Made by a program: the position numbers and the translations under genes
Notes under the pieces: model-generated
What the model was told of the DNA's origin: nothing
Database searches by the model: none
The model's input: the letters and a program-made list of their open reading frames with translations, nothing else
Shown here: positions 1 through 24,233 of the stretch, piece by piece
Layout of the letters: each line of letters starts with the position of its first letter
Numbering within the stretch: the first letter of the stretch is position 1
NCBI GenBank assembly: GCA_035048485.1
Contig: CM068587.1
Coordinates: 45,817,496-45,881,495 of the forward strand
Direction of reading: 5' to 3'
DNA from: Pteria penguin
Lineage: Eukaryota; Mollusca; Bivalvia; Pterioida; Pteriidae
Length of the DNA: 64,000 nt

Positions 1-59
1 GCAGATTATTTTCATACCACATCGTAGACGGACATATTATAGTATGACATTGTGGGTCT

Positions 60-330
60 GTATGTCTTTGGGTCTGTGAGTCTGTTCGCACCTTGTTAAC
101 ATGATACAGACCATACTGTTTAAGCTAGGAATTTCAAACTTGATACACTTATTTCTTTAAACATTAGGACGAATCCCTATAGATTTTTAAAATCAGGGTC
201 AAAGGTCAAGGTCATTTTGGGGGATGTAATACCAAATTTTTGAGAAAGCAACTTGTATACAAGATACATATCAAACTGTTTATGCTAGAACTTTAAAACT
301 TTTCGACTGAAGGATGCACCCTATTGATAT
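60..330. repeat. Probable dispersed repeat
   Basis: The stretch holds a run of GGGTCTGT-like words, then GGGTCAAAGGTCAAGGTCA, which resembles other dispersed elements in this window (near 36.0, 42.0 and 59.1 kb). No exon was found here. It probably lies in a TARBP1 intron. Its limits are uncertain. Confidence 0.35.
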
Positions 331-610
331 GCAAAGTCAGACTATTTTCTAGTTTTGTTTTCATTACAGACTATTTTCTATTACTGTTTTCATTACAGAC
401 TATTCTGTAGTATTATTTTCGTTACAGGCTATTTTCTAGTATTGTTCTCATTACAGACTATTGTATAGTACATGTATTTTTTTCATTGCAGACTATTTTA
501 TAGTATTGTTTTCATTATAGACTTTTTTATAGTATTATTTTCATTACAGACTATTTTTCTACTATTGTTTTCGTTACAGATTATTTCTAGCATAATTGTT
601 TTCATTACAG
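331..610 (+). repeat. Minisatellite of about nine 29-31 bp units, each with a splice-acceptor-like end
   Basis: Units of the form AGACTATTTTCTAGTATT followed by GTTTTCATTAC repeat nine times. The array runs straight into the TARBP1 exon at 611, which begins ACTATTTTCC after TTTTCATTACAG. Each unit thus holds a copy of the 3' splice site plus about the first eight bases of the exon. Copies differ by a few bases and small indels. Confidence 0.85.
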
Positions 611-3600
611 ACTATTTTCCACACACTCCCCAGACTTAGTCTTCTCCATGATGATGAATGGATACCTTACTACAGATTCTCTAAATCAGAGGAAGTCTGG
701 AATAAAGCTCAAACAATTATACCACTGCTCAATAAATCTAATGAGTTACAGAAAGCTAGTCCAGGGCCTTGGAGATTTAAAGGAATAGGTGTGACATTTT
801 AAATTTGCTTGATGTTTGATGCAAAACACTATGTATTTGAGTGTTCCTGTTTTTAACTTACCATAGTATCTGTCAATCATACTTTCATTTGTTCCATATA
901 TCTAGTAATTCAAGTCTTTTTCTGAAGTACACAGTCTGAACAGATTTTGATGAAATACACCAAAGAACGTTTAATTTTTGAAACATTTGCTTCATCTTTT
1001 AATTGATATTAAACCTGGATATATTTTGTTAATCTAGTCTAGTATTGTGTTTGAATAATTTGAATGTTTAAGTTTTTTGTTTTTATGCCCCCTGATCTAT
1101 AGATCGGAGGCATATTGTTTTTGTCCTGTCTGTGTGTTTGTCTGTCTGTTAGTTTGTCTGTCTGTTTGTTTGTTGTCAGGTTTAACCTTGGCCATAACTT
1201 TTAACCATGGGGAATAGAGACATCATGTTTCACATGCATACTCAACTAATGAAACCCTTTCAAATGACACCAAGGTCAATGACCTTTTGACTTTCACAAT
1301 GACCTTCATGCTAAAAATAAACTTTTGAACTTTGTTACCAGGGGGGCGTTAGTGTTTCACAAACACAGGTTGTTGTTTTTGTTTTGCGTTTATTTATGCC
1401 CCTGGATAGAAAGATCAGGGGCATATTGTTTTTGACCTGTCTATCAGTTTGTTTTTTTGTTCATTTTTCTGTCTGTTGTCAACTTTAACCTTTGCCATAA
1501 CTTTTGAACCATGAAAGATAAAGACTTCATATTTGACATGCATACTCCACTAATAAGGTTGGATGGTTGATTGGTGATTTACGTCGCTTTCAACAATATT
1601 TCAGTTATATCGCCACATGGAAGCAGGAGGTTACCAACCTCTTAAACATAGTGGTGCAACACTAATAGGGCTATTTCAAATTACTACAAGGTCACTGACC
1701 TCATGACCTTGACCATCACCTTTCAAAACCTTTCAAAATTTGCCTTATTCAGATTTTGTTGCCACTGGGGGCATTCATGTTTCACAAGAACATCTTGGGT
1801 GATTCTTGGTATTTGAATGAAATGGTTTTGTTTCTTTGCCAATGTTATTTAATTGAATACTTCATGGCATTAGATGAGACCTTAGAAGATGAAGATGAGA
1901 GTGGTAATGGGAATAGCAATGTACAGAAAAAGATAATGCCATGGCGAAATATGGATCCTGATGATGAAGCTTTAGAGCAGCTAGAACATATGGGATCATC
2001 TGTAGACAGGGGTGGACAGGATGGTCTAGTGTTGGTGACTTCGCTTATTGAGAAGATTCCAAATCTTGGTGGTATGTACAATGAAAAGTCAATACAAAAC
2101 AACTGAATTACAGGTCAAATGTTGACAGACAAAGAAACTTGATCTGTATACGGAATTATTGATAGAAGGAACTATCTCAAAAGTTGTGGACATTGGTAAT
2201 ACAAAATTTTGTAGATTTATTAGTTTTTCAAATATTTACATACCAATTGCAGTTTTCTTCATGAAAGTTAACGGTAGGCTGAATTGTAATTTTCAATGCC
2301 CCTTCAAATAAAGTTTGGGGGGATATATAGGAATCACCCTGTCTGGATGCTGTCCACTTAAGAAGTGTAACAACCAAGATTCTCAAAATGTACAAGTGGG
2401 ACATCCAATACACTTATACCAGTGATCTATCTTGGGATGAATTATTGCATGTTTCAGCTTTGTTGCCGTGGGGGTATTTGTCCCATTAGGACATCTCTAG
2501 TTAAGAAAAGCAACATCTACATCTATAGTATGTATTTTTCAGGTCTGTGTCGTACCAGTGAAATATTTGGCGTATCAGAGTTTGTGGTGCGGAAGCTGGC
2601 ATACATAGAGGATAAGATTTTCCAATCTCTCAGCGTCACTGCTCAGAAATGGATCTCCATAAAGGAGGTAAGACATACGTGTTACCCTAAATCAGTTCCT
2701 GTAGTAATAATATAGTATGGTACTGCAAAATCTTTTAACTTTTTTTAACATTACAATACTTTTTGAAGTCAGTTTTATATGTTTTAATGTAATGTTAACA
2801 AATGTGATAAAAAAGGGGATGATGAGGTTGACAAGTATGCTGGTGTTAGACATCCTTCATGATAATTCTGGCATTTGGGGCATTCTGGTTTCCTCCAACA
2901 TTAAGGAATCACCAGCATCCAGATGTGAAATATTTAATAGTATGATATACAGCGATAATTCAGATAATAACTGGGGCATACAACAGTCAAAAGCACATTG
3001 TACCCTTGACTTGTGGCAAAGAGATCGTGGGTTCGAATTCCACAAGAGGCTCATCAGTCCCCTCTTTCAGATGAGACAAAACGGAGGTCCTATGTTACGG
3101 TAGATGTTGACACATAAAAGGTCCCCGACTACGTCAGATGGGTCTCTTGCCCAAGTTGAAATTTCTGTCAATACATCAAACACATGCCGTCACCATATTG
3201 GTAAAATGATCTCACTGTGACATAAAATATAGAAACAAACAAAAAAAGGGGAAACCAGTAGCAATGTCTGTCTGTGTTACATGATGGAGGTCAGTGCACT
3301 GCTCCAAATGTAAAGCACAGGCCACTACCATATAGATGAAATAATCCTGGTGTGGTGTTTAACAATGTTCACCAAAAAGCGCAAACATATATTGATTAGA
3401 TAGTCTAGTGATACCATTTTATGACAGAAGATTTTCTGACTAGCACTGACGAATACAGTTATACATGTAATGCTTGCGTATTAACATCTGTACAATTTTA
3501 CTTCTAGGTATATCATGAACGATTGCCAGAATATCTAGAAGAGAAGAAAGCAGAGGGTTACACCTTGATTGGAGTAGAACAGACTGCCAATAGTGTCAGT

Positions 3601-4199
3601 CTTAAAGATTTCCAGTTCCCCTCAAAGTCACTGTTGTTATTGGGGTAGGTTGTGGCAATATGTCAAATGTTCCTTTAAATTCTATTTGGGTTTTTTTTTC
3701 CCAAAATTAAATTTCACTCTATAGTAGAAGCAACATTACCCTTTTATGTATATCATCTACCCTGATGTATATGTAGGTTTTATTGTATGTGCTGTTTGTC
3801 ATCTTTGTGGTGGAAGGGGCCAAACGGTACACTATCATTCACTTGGTGTCCATTTCTGTCAAGTGCGGATTTGATTCTTGGTGGTGGGCGGTGCTGGCGG
3901 GTAATGGTTTCTTGTGGGTACCACTAAATATTGGCCCTCATATATAAGTGAAGTAATTCTGAAGTGGCACTAATAAACAATCTCCTGTTTTGACTCTTCA
4001 TGTTATATGTTTACATTACATCATTGCTTATATTATTTCCAGGAATGAGAAGGAGGGAATTCCTGTTGAGTTGATCAATCTTCTGGATGTATGCGTAGAG
4101 ATACCACAGCAAGGTTTGATACGGTCCCTAAATGTACATGTCAGTGGAGCTCTTATGGTGTGGGAGTACAGAAGACAGCAACTACTCAAAGACAAATGA
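611..4199 (+). CDS. TARBP1: TARBP1 (TRM3-type tRNA guanosine 2'-O-methyltransferase), 3' part, five exons
   Basis: This is the C-terminal end of a SpoU/TrmH-family (SPOUT) methyltransferase that methylates a ribose 2'-OH in tRNA, the role known for yeast Trm3 and human TARBP1. Exons read by hand: 611-788, 1874-2071, 2543-2667, 3508-3644 and 4043-4199 (stop TGA 4197-4199). Phases 1, 1, 0 and 2 join without a break and give 264 visible residues. SpoU motifs are clear: [13 protein letters not shown] across the exon 2/3 junction, LLLLGNEKEGIP across the exon 4/5 junction, and [17 protein letters not shown] near the C terminus, which form the knotted SAM-binding site in this family. Before them lies an acidic stretch ([11 protein letters not shown]) followed by [13 protein letters not shown]. 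The family protein is about 1,600 residues, so most of the gene is left of the window. The second intron-proximal exon start (1874) is fixed by phase. The catalytic end looks intact. Confidence 0.95.
1087..1378 (-). repeat. Dispersed repeat family D1, copy 1
   Basis: Read on the minus strand it begins near GTGTTTGTGAAACACTAA, passes a 'caaggtcattgacctt' core and CAACAGACAGAC-type repeats, and ends with GGGGGCATAAAAA. The same order of blocks recurs at 1396-1790, 35963-36616, 42003-42300, 59085-59340 and 63945-64000. It has no coding capacity. It lies in the first visible TARBP1 intron. Confidence 0.7.
1396..1790 (-). repeat. Dispersed repeat family D1, copy 2, split by a SINE
   Basis: A second D1 copy directly follows the first, in the same orientation. 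It is interrupted at 1556-1659 by an inverted SINE fragment. The D1 sequence continues on both sides of the insert. Confidence 0.7.
1556..1659 (-). mobile_element. SINE family A, truncated, inserted in D1
   Basis: This is the reverse complement of the SINE-A tail (TTAAGAGGTTGGTTACCTCC, then the 'ccatgtcgcgatataactgaaa' block). It is flanked by direct repeats CACTAATA at 1548-1555 and 1660-1667, a target-site duplication. The tRNA head is missing, as expected of a 5'-truncated retrocopy. Confidence 0.75.
2975..3245 (+). mobile_element. SINE family B, diverged copy
   Basis: A tRNA-like head with B box (GTGGGTTCGAATTCC) is followed by CTTTCAGATGAGACAAAA and 'ccgtcaccatatt', in the same block order as the cleaner SINE-B at 30197-30469. 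It lies in the TARBP1 intron 2667-3508. A tail-like fragment of the same family follows at about 3318-3372. Confidence 0.6.
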
Positions 4200-4817
4200 A
4201 ATGTGGAAACATTGGCAACAAGTTTTAATGCATTCCCTGAATTTTGGTCAGTGAATCTCATGTGGTATGGGAATACAAAAAACTGCAGTTGCTCGTGAAG
4301 TGTAGACTTGTAATTAAGTATTATGAAAGTGCAAAAAGTTCAAGTATATCTTACTAATGTACAACAAGATCAGGATATTGATGAGTGAACAAGGTTAAGC
4401 TTGTGTAAAGTGAGTCACACAAAGTGATGAATATACAACGTGTGTCAGAAAAGGCCAAAAAAGTACTACAAGACCCAAGAATGGTATACCTTAAAAACAG
4501 ACAGTTCAAGTTTCCGTTAAATATAAGAACTGAATACAAGGGCAAATGACAAGAAAATTACAGAATTATACATGTATGTAAAGAATGTACCATGTTTAAG
4601 GTCATTCTTACCATCTAAGACTCTAGATCTGTTAGTGTAATTGGAAGTTTGAAATACCTACATCATGTTGTTTATGTCTGAAGTCTTTTAAAGTGATGAT
4701 GGTTTCCAATTCAATTTCTTATTAGAAGTGATTGCGATTTTTAATCAGTCAAAGGTGCAGTGTGCAAGAACCGTTACTCATAAGGTGGTGACTTGAGTAT
4801 TGATATGCTATTTACAA

Positions 4818-4823
4818 AATAAA
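4818..4823 (+). terminator. Candidate TARBP1 polyadenylation signal
   Basis: AATAAA, about 620 bases after the TARBP1 stop. Another AATAAA is at about 5235. Which one is used cannot be told from sequence. Confidence 0.4.
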
Positions 4824-6029
4824 GAAATTCATCTACAGTGATTCATCTTAATTTGTACCTTTCCATTTTCAAGGCAACTTATCTAACAAAAATGTATATT
4901 CAGTTGATATTTGCAACATTTCTGTACCATTCATTCCACTGTAGTCTCAAAAGCATTGTTTTCAAGTCCTTATGGTGGTCAGTGACTTGTGTAATCGAAC
5001 AGAAACTTTCTTCAAGTTTGCATAACGTACTAGAGAAAAGTTATCAGCAGTGCAGGTAACAGTAATTTTAATTCAGTGGTAGTACCATAAGATGTTAACC
5101 ATTTGTGATCCACTTAACAGTTTTAATGGTAATTACTGACGAATCCATATACAACTGATTGTCATGGCATCAGTTTTAAATACTTACTGTCCCATGGTAA
5201 TGAAGATCAAGTGAAGATTAATCTCAGCTGCAAAGAATAAAATGATGATATACAAGAACTGTTGACTTTGAATTTATTCAATTGACTGGGAGGGTATATA
5301 AATACAAGGTTTTCTTGTGAACTTTGAAGAGCTAACGCTTTGTTTTGTGAATACAAACTGAGCTTCTCTTACATACGAACTTCTTTTTTTAATCTATGAA
5401 GTTTTAAGTTTCCCCCATTTTGAAAGTTCTATTTTTCCGCCTGTATTTAAGTGAACATGGCTCACGCAATGTATCAAAGAGGGATAACTCTAATATAATC
5501 TTATGTAAATTCATTTGAATAGGTGCATCGGACCTAACTATATAAATAAAAATTGACCATATTATTTTAAAACATAATCAGTTATTAGCATAGCAAGTGC
5601 TTCATTAGTTACTTATTCTAATAAATGATTTCCACAGTAAAAGTAATGTCTCACATGCCCTACAGTGGTCTGTTGTTTGAGTACCACAACAGCATATCAT
5701 TTATTACCATGTGTTTTGCATTATTGCCACACTTACTCTCATTGCAGTTCAGGGCTCATAAAAATTCCTTGTGTAGGGTTCCATTCTTGCACTAGTCCAG
5801 ACATTGTGTGGGTATGGCACTTTCCACATAGTGCTATTCCACTTTTACCTCGTGTGTGGAAGTTGAAACATTGGTGTATGTTCAGAGTATCATGATGGCA
5901 GATGTGGCAAGGCAAGCAAAAAAAAAAAAACAGGCACGTGATCTCGCCTATTTTCAGAGATGAAATATTCACCATGGTATGTCGATTGCAACAGCTACAT
6001 GAACGTATCGCAACTAACATTCGTAGGTA
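4824..6029. other. Spacer, no gene seen
   Basis: AT-rich sequence between TARBP1 and the first SINE. Short open frames lack coding character and splice context. It may include the end of the TARBP1 3' UTR. Confidence 0.5.
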
Positions 6030-6185
6030 GGGCAGGCTTGGTTTAGTGGTTAAGCGCTCGGCTTACGAAGCCGACGATCCAGGTTCAATTCCCCAATTTG
6101 CACCGCTGTGTTTAAGAGTTTGGTAATATCTTGCTTCCATGTCGTGATAGAACTGAAAATTTGTTGAAATCAACGTAAAAAAAAA
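6030..6185 (+). mobile_element. SINE family A
   Basis: It begins GGGCAGGCTTGG, with A box TTTAGTGGTTAAGCGC and B box GGTTCAATTCC. The family body (GTTTAAGAG, CTTGCTTCCATGTCG, AACTGAAAA, 'caacgtaaa') follows. The tRNA-like head does not complete a functional cloverleaf; this is a tRNA-derived retroposon. Confidence 0.8.
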
Positions 6186-6232
6186 CCAGCATTCATATTT
6201 TACATTTTCTATGAACTGTTTCTACTTGTTTG

Positions 6233-6412
6233 CAACGGACCCATCCGAAGCGGCGAGGGTTCCTTTACATGCCACGTCTACCTTGACATGGGACCTTGGT
6301 ATGCACTGTCTCATCCAAAACACAGCACCGGTGTACCCATGGCGGGAGTTGAGTTCGAGACCTCTACGTCACAAGCCGAGCACCTCATCCGCTGAGCCAC
6401 GCCGGCTAAACC
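6233..6412 (-). mobile_element. SINE family B, partial and diverged
   Basis: On the minus strand a tRNA-like head ('ccggcgtggctcagcgg') is followed by the family blocks for CACCGGTG, 'gatgagaca' and 'cgttgcaaa'. It lies about 50 bases from the SINE-A copy. Confidence 0.65.
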
Positions 6413-6739
6413 TTATAAAATGAGCCCCGTGTCATGATATACGTTGACATGCGTAGATCCATTTACAATGTACAAGAGATAAAGTAATGCAGCCAAGTAA
6501 CGAGGCCGTGCATTGGATAGGGTAAAGGCCAACTTTGGTTTCTTGTGAAACAAATAGATAATAATAATAATGAATTATCATCATCAAAATTTATTTGTAC
6601 ATCTAGTTATAACACAAATGGATTTGAAGAATAATAAAGATACTAAAACATTTCATTTCTCTTTGCAGTTTCTTCATATAAAATTCCCGTACCATTTAAT
6701 ATCAGAGTAGTATTGCAATACTTGTCAGATTCAAGAATA

Positions 6740-7320
6740 CCTTTGACATGATTGTCCGGTTTTTGGATATCCTTAAATCCTTCGCCTGATGGTAAATTGT
6801 TAGCTATTAGGAAACTCTTGCCTTCATGCTTTTTGGGGTATTAGAATACCCTTAACTTTTTTATTTCATGTTTTCTGATAAATTCACAAGGTTTCAATGA
6901 TACCCTTGACCTAATTATTTTTGGGTTTTATGAAACACTTTATTTAATGATATTAGGGTTTTAGGATATCATTAAGTTCAGTTTGGGTTTTAGGATATCC
7001 TTGACTTGAAGATTTTGAGATTTTAGGATACCATTGACTTGATGATTTTAAAGAATTGATGATTTTCAGATTTTAAGAAATCCTTGACATGATTATTTTG
7101 GGGTTTAATATACCCTTAAGTAGTCACTATCAAGTTTTAGGATACCCTTGACATAATGATTGTCAGATACCATTCACATGATTTTAGAGTTTTGGGGATA
7201 CCCTTAAATTGATTATTTTGTGTTGATGACACTCTTGACTCGATGCTTTTCACGTTTTAAGACACCTTTGATGACGTTTGGATTTTACGATATCCTTGAG
7301 TTGAGAAATTTGAATTATAT
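6740..7320. repeat. Degenerate minisatellite of the TTTTAGGATACCCTTGACTT type
   Basis: The words TTAGGATAYCCTTGACTTGA and variants recur every 30-50 bases with heavy decay. It is the older part of the cleaner array at 7499-7880. Confidence 0.75.
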
Positions 7321-7321
7321 T

Positions 7322-7490
7322 TATTTTGTCTGTATGTAAGGGCATTCACAGCGGGTGTGGTTAGCCAAACAGGAGACGCTCACTCCTCCCTGGCACCTGG
7401 TCCCACCTCTGAATTTCAGGGGTCCGTGCATGTCCACTGTGGTACATTGCTGTTAGTGCCAGTCATGTGACACCAGTTTCTTTCGTATTT
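7322..7490 (+). repeat. Probable dispersed element inside the minisatellite
   Basis: A GC-richer block (GGGCATTCACAGCGGGTGTG ... CACTCCTCC ... CACCTGGTCCCACCTCT) breaks the array. Its base composition is unlike its flanks, so it was probably inserted. I recall similar blocks in bivalve DNA but cannot check. Confidence 0.4.
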
Positions 7491-7498
7491 TACATTAG

Positions 7499-7880
7499 AA
7501 TACCGTTGAGTTTGGGTTTTAGGATACCCTTGACTTGGTGAAGTTTGGGTTTTGGGATACCCTTGACTTGATGAAGTTTGAGTTTTAAGATACCCTTGAC
7601 TTGATGAAGTTTTGGATACCCTTGACTTGGTGAAGTTTGAGCTTTAGGATACCCTTGACTTGATGAAGTTTTGGGATACCCTTGACTTGATGAAGTTTGA
7701 GCTTTAGGATACCCTTGACTTGGTGAAGTTTGGGTTTTGGATACCCTTAACCTGATGAAGTTTGGGTTTTGGGATGCCCTTAACTTGATGAAGTTTGGGT
7801 TTTGGGATACCCTTGACTTGGTGATTATTGTGTTAGGATACCCTTGATTTGGTGAGATTAGGTTTAGAATATTCTTGAAC
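7499..7880. repeat. Minisatellite, 27-33 bp units
   Basis: About a dozen units of GGATACCCTTGACTTGATGA plus AGTTTGGGTTTT. The unit has no stop in one minus-strand frame, which makes a false 132-codon open frame. Confidence 0.9.
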
Positions 7881-7944
7881 TTGACCATTGTCCATTTCGA
7901 AAACTACCGATGACTTGTGATGATTATCATTGATAATGATCTTT

Positions 7945-7950
7945 TTTATT
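7945..7950 (-). terminator. Candidate polyadenylation signal of the LRRC74-like gene
   Basis: AATAAA on the minus strand, about 180 bases past the stop codon at 8131. It is the first good signal downstream. Confidence 0.45.
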
Positions 7951-8130
7951 TTTACTAGTAAATGTCATAATTGATGTTTGTCTGAGATCTCGTGAATAAC
8001 GATACATCCTGATGTCCTGCGCATCTTTTTGAAATCTTTCACTCGATAGCTATGTAAGATTTGTTGATATGGCAGCCTTTAAACACTCGAACATTTCTAG
8101 AAGTATGGCGCTTAGCGCTTGTCATATTCC

Positions 8131-20319
<12,189 letters not shown>

Positions 20320-20559
20320 TATGTTCAAGGTATCTGAGAAGTATATAATATTTATGATTATTGTATAGGAAAGCAAAGAAAATTTATGAAGTACAATACT
20401 GAGAGAGATAAATTATGGTAATATTAAATGGGACCAAGCTCGCTCGTATAGAAGAGAAGAGGATCCATCTCGATATTTCACGGACTCCTTTCCTAAACCC
20501 ACATTCCTTGCGAAACTCATGAAATACACCTGTAGATTGTAAGTATTGGTCTCCGGATG

Positions 20560-21180
20560 ATCACTCAAGTTCCTTATATTCTATCCAAACCAAATTCAGA
20601 TGTATGGATACTTAAAAAAGGGGGAAAGATGTCTAATTATTTTGGGGTCAATGTCAATATCACCACTGGTAAAATAGATTGAAATCAATGGTTTTCGGAT
20701 GATAAATCAAGTAGAGTGCATCATATACAAATCATATTTGTGTGTATGAAATTTTAGCAAGAGGGGATGATGCCTATTGATTTTGATGTCAATAAGTCAC
20801 ACGTCAAGGTCGCCACTGATAAAAAAAGACCGAGATCATATGTTTCGGGATGATAAATCAAGTACCATGCATCCTATACATGCCATGGATATTTCAGATC
20901 TTATTAAAAGGGGGAGGGGGTTGGAGTAATGAAGGGCTTGTCTTGTGGTGTATACGATCTGGGTTCGATTCCCGGATTGTACCACTATGTTTAAGAGGTT
21001 GGTTACCTCCTGCTTCCATGTCGCGATATAACTGAAAAAAATGTTGAAAGCGACGTAAAACACCAATCAACCAACCAATTATTAAGGGGGGGAGGATGCC
21101 TTTTGCTTTGATCGTTAGGTAAATGTCAAGGTCTTTACTGGTAATATTTTATTGGAGTTATGACCCGTAAAACTTCTGCT
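20560..21180 (+). repeat. Tandem repeat, about 165 bp unit, three to four copies, split by a SINE
   Basis: The words GGATGATAAATCAAGTA, CATCCTATACA and AAAAGGGGGA recur at about 165-base spacing. The last copy is broken by the SINE at 20934-21079. The CAAGGTC-type word links it to the dispersed repeats of this window. Confidence 0.65.
20934..21079 (+). mobile_element. SINE family A, head damaged
   Basis: B box GGTTCGATTCCC, body and CAACCAACCAA tail are clear; the A-box part is altered. TTATTAAAAGGGGG before and TTATTAAGGGGGG after it look like a target-site duplication. Confidence 0.75.
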
Positions 21181-21984
21181 TAAAATGTTAGCTAAGGAAG
21201 CTTTCTTGCTGCTTTTCTTCAAGCCCACAGCGGGGGAGGGGGGATATGTTTTACAAACATGCTGTAGTTTGATATTGCCGCCATCCTCATACTGTGGTCT
21301 TTGTCATATATTTATCGATTATTTTGAAGTTTCTGTTCTTGCATACATACGTCCATCATCATATCCTGTCGTTTTCATATCAATTGTCAAATATCTTGGA
21401 AGTTTCCTTATTAGCATGCATGCGTTGTGTCGATAAGAAAGTGGGGGGGGGGGGGGGGGGGGTCACTGTCCCAGCATACACAACGTGCATGTAATAAATG
21501 TGATCAGTGTGTAAAATCAGATATAGGTATTGTAATATTCACAATTGTCAAGATATGTTTTCTATACTATTTACTTTGCATTCTTAATGTAGTGCATCGT
21601 TATTTGACATGTCCCACGTAGCGCACGCATATGTCTACATAACATGTCGAGTCAAATAAATCATGGAGATTCTTCTATTGTGTGGTTTAATGGAATACAA
21701 ATAAGGAAGTCATGGAAAATTCCTTTGGCCATGTTATAGCATATACCTTCCAAAAAAAAAGAAACTCCAGCACTATATTATACGAATGCATAAAAGCTTT
21801 GGATTTAACTCCTAAATCTGTTTTTCCAGAATTGCATTATATGGAACTCACTAATAGCAACAATTCTTTTATCAAATGACTTCAAAAATGTTGAGTCAAA
21901 TCTGCAGTTCACGGCGAACTCTTCTGTGATAAGTATTTAACAGTCCCCGTGTGGGCTGTTTCAATTCGCCGAGTTGAAATTCAC

Positions 21985-22152
21985 ATGTAGCCTCACACCT
22001 CAAAGAAGTGTGGGTTCGAATGTGAGGCAGGCGGGAAGTTTGTCCAGTGAATCTGCTGAAGGACAGCAATGGCCAGTGTTATTATCCGAGTACTCTGGTT
22101 TGCTCCACCACAAACAACTGACCCACCCAACCCCTATACAGGTAAACTACAT
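21985..22152 (+). mobile_element. Probable tRNA-like repeat fragment
   Basis: A B-box-like GTGGGTTCGAATGTGAGG is followed by GTACTCTGGTTTGCTCCACC. I associate such a pair with dispersed bivalve repeats. The start is not defined. Confidence 0.4.
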
Positions 22153-22334
22153 GCACGGATCCAGAGGGGCGGACTAGAGGTCTGGACTCAACCCTAAGAT
22201 TCGGAGAAAACTACTATTCTTGTTATTTTTTCGAAGTAAAATAAATAATTTTACACAAAAACTTGGGTGGACCCCCTCTAGGAAAAGCATTGGCGATTGA
22301 CCTCCTCTTGACAAAATTCTGGATCCGCGCCTGA
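22153..22334 (+). mobile_element. MITE family M1, copy 3
   Basis: Ends GCACGGATCCAGAGGGG and TTCTGGATCCGCGCC are inverted. The interior GGGTGGACCCCCTCTAGG matches copy 1. Confidence 0.75.
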
Positions 22335-24084
22335 AGTAACCCTGGTGGGACGTTGAATGTCAAGGACACAGATATAGGTTGTATAATGTATTTCACAGTG
22401 GCAGATTCAAGTGGGGTTGGAGGGGGGTGTTCGCCTATTTTGCCCAAAGTTTATCATCTGTTAAAATTGTGTCTTTCGATTTGATACTAGAGGTCCCTCA
22501 TTTCAGTTTGCTACTGAGTGAACCGCCCCCCCCCCCTTTTGGGGGGGGGGGGGGTTTAATTTTAAATCGAGGACTACTTTACCCCGTAATAAACAGTTAT
22601 ATTATCATAATAATAGTATATCTATATGAATTTATTCATGAGTATTCTTCCTGCACACTGAGCAACTTGATACATATATTCTCTTAAAATTTAATGATTT
22701 AACTTGGTAGGATCGAGATATACGTTATCGTTGCACTGAAATGTACTATACATAACTCCCCCTAGCCCCAACCCCCGCCCAAAGTTGAAGGTCAACTTCC
22801 GTCTTGACCACTGGCATGGAGAATGATCTTGGTGTGAACATGTACCTAAGGAAAGTCGCGAATTTACTAGCTTCTCATATCCTAAACTGGCCACCGATAG
22901 CCACTAACCGCATATATGAAATGTTCCCAAGTGTATGACATATAAATAATTGTAAAAATGTATAAAACTGGTAATATTTACCGGTATCAGCTGTTTCTAT
23001 CCATTTACTTCTAGCACAATATTCCAATGTTATGGGTAACGATAGGGGGAGTTTATTAATGCGTTAATCTCCACTGGATTATAAGCTCTGGCAGTGCATT
23101 CATACCCTCTCTTGCACAATGCTATCAGAACCCGTTCAATAAAAGTGATTTAAACACGGGCGATTTAATACTTATTTATATTATCTGTAACTCGTTGACC
23201 CCGGGTTCAAATCACCATTTTCTATGGCCATTGTAATTTTGATTGATAAGTGTAAAATTTTATGATATACGTTTTTGTGAGGCGCTTTTCCGAACTTGAT
23301 GGTGAACATTGTTTAAAAGAAGGGCGCCGTTTTCGATATTGTCATTTGTGTTGTGATTTTCATTGTGTGTTTGTTGACTCTGTAAAATGTGTGTCATTTC
23401 AATTAATATCAATACATGTTCCATTAAATAGACCTATCGTCCTCTCCATGCTTTATGTTATATCAATAGGACCGAAGTGTTCAGAAATATTTCCACACAT
23501 CAGCGGACTAGAGCGGTAATTATATTCCTTAAGGTATTTGTTGTCTGGAGCGATGTAAAAAAAAAAGTCTTCACATATCAAACAACTGCACTAGTGTTTA
23601 GAATTCTTCCAATACTTGAAAACCAATTGGATGTTATATAAATATTACTTCAACATTTCCACTATGGTGAAACCATTAATTGGCAATGTTCGCAAATATT
23701 ATGACAATGCTTTTAAGCGCACGAGCCAATGAGTAAAATTTATTGCAGACGGGATAATGCAGCTAACACCTTTGGTCCCAAACATACGGATTATGTATGC
23801 ATTAATAAGTAAATCAGGTCTTCACAATCAGTTTAGTAGATGTCGAATAGAAAGTAATTACCACTCTGCCGCAAATCTGTTATGCAAGTCCCTTACCACA
23901 TATATTAGATATGTGGATTCAATACTTTTACAAGGATTGAAATCAAGTACGGAATTGTAAGATTAACGAATGATGACGTATCAATACATGCCTTCATTAT
24001 GTTTATATTGAGTTAAGAACCAATGGCATGAAAAGCTAGTAGTGGAGGGTTGTACGTACTATAATGCATCATTACCTCTCTTTT
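22335..24084. other. Spacer, no gene seen
   Basis: AT-rich DNA with poly-C and poly-G runs near 22525. Short open frames lack coding character. No TIR or SINE was recognised. Confidence 0.45.
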
Positions 24085-24233
24085 CCAGAAAAACAAAATT
24101 TGAAATACTATGCCCCAGCGGAAAGTTTCGTGACAAAACAGGCTGACAATATATATGGCCCGGAACTTTTAAACTCGTGGGCATCAAACATACGTCATAG
24201 CTACTACCAGTATGAACCTGCCTTTGTTAAGTA
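24085..24233 (+). CDS. Possible terminal exon of an unknown gene
   Basis: A good acceptor (CTCTCTTTTCCAG) leads into 47 sense codons and a TAG at 24231-24233. The peptide has KYYAPAESFVTKQADNIYG, then ELLNSWASNIRHSYYQYEP. It looks protein-like (Tyr/Asn/Ser mix, no low complexity), but no earlier exon could be found upstream and I do not recognise it. It could be chance: an open run of this length is not rare. Confidence 0.25.

Noticed and set aside
2717..3103. A 128-codon plus-strand open frame downstream of TARBP1 exon 3
   Set aside because: It crosses the diverged SINE-B and lies in an intron whose two splice sites are fixed by phase.
7490..7888. A 132-codon minus-strand open frame with repeated SQGYPK words
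   Set aside because: It is the translation of the 27-33 bp minisatellite. It has no splice or start context, and the repeat period gives the open frame.
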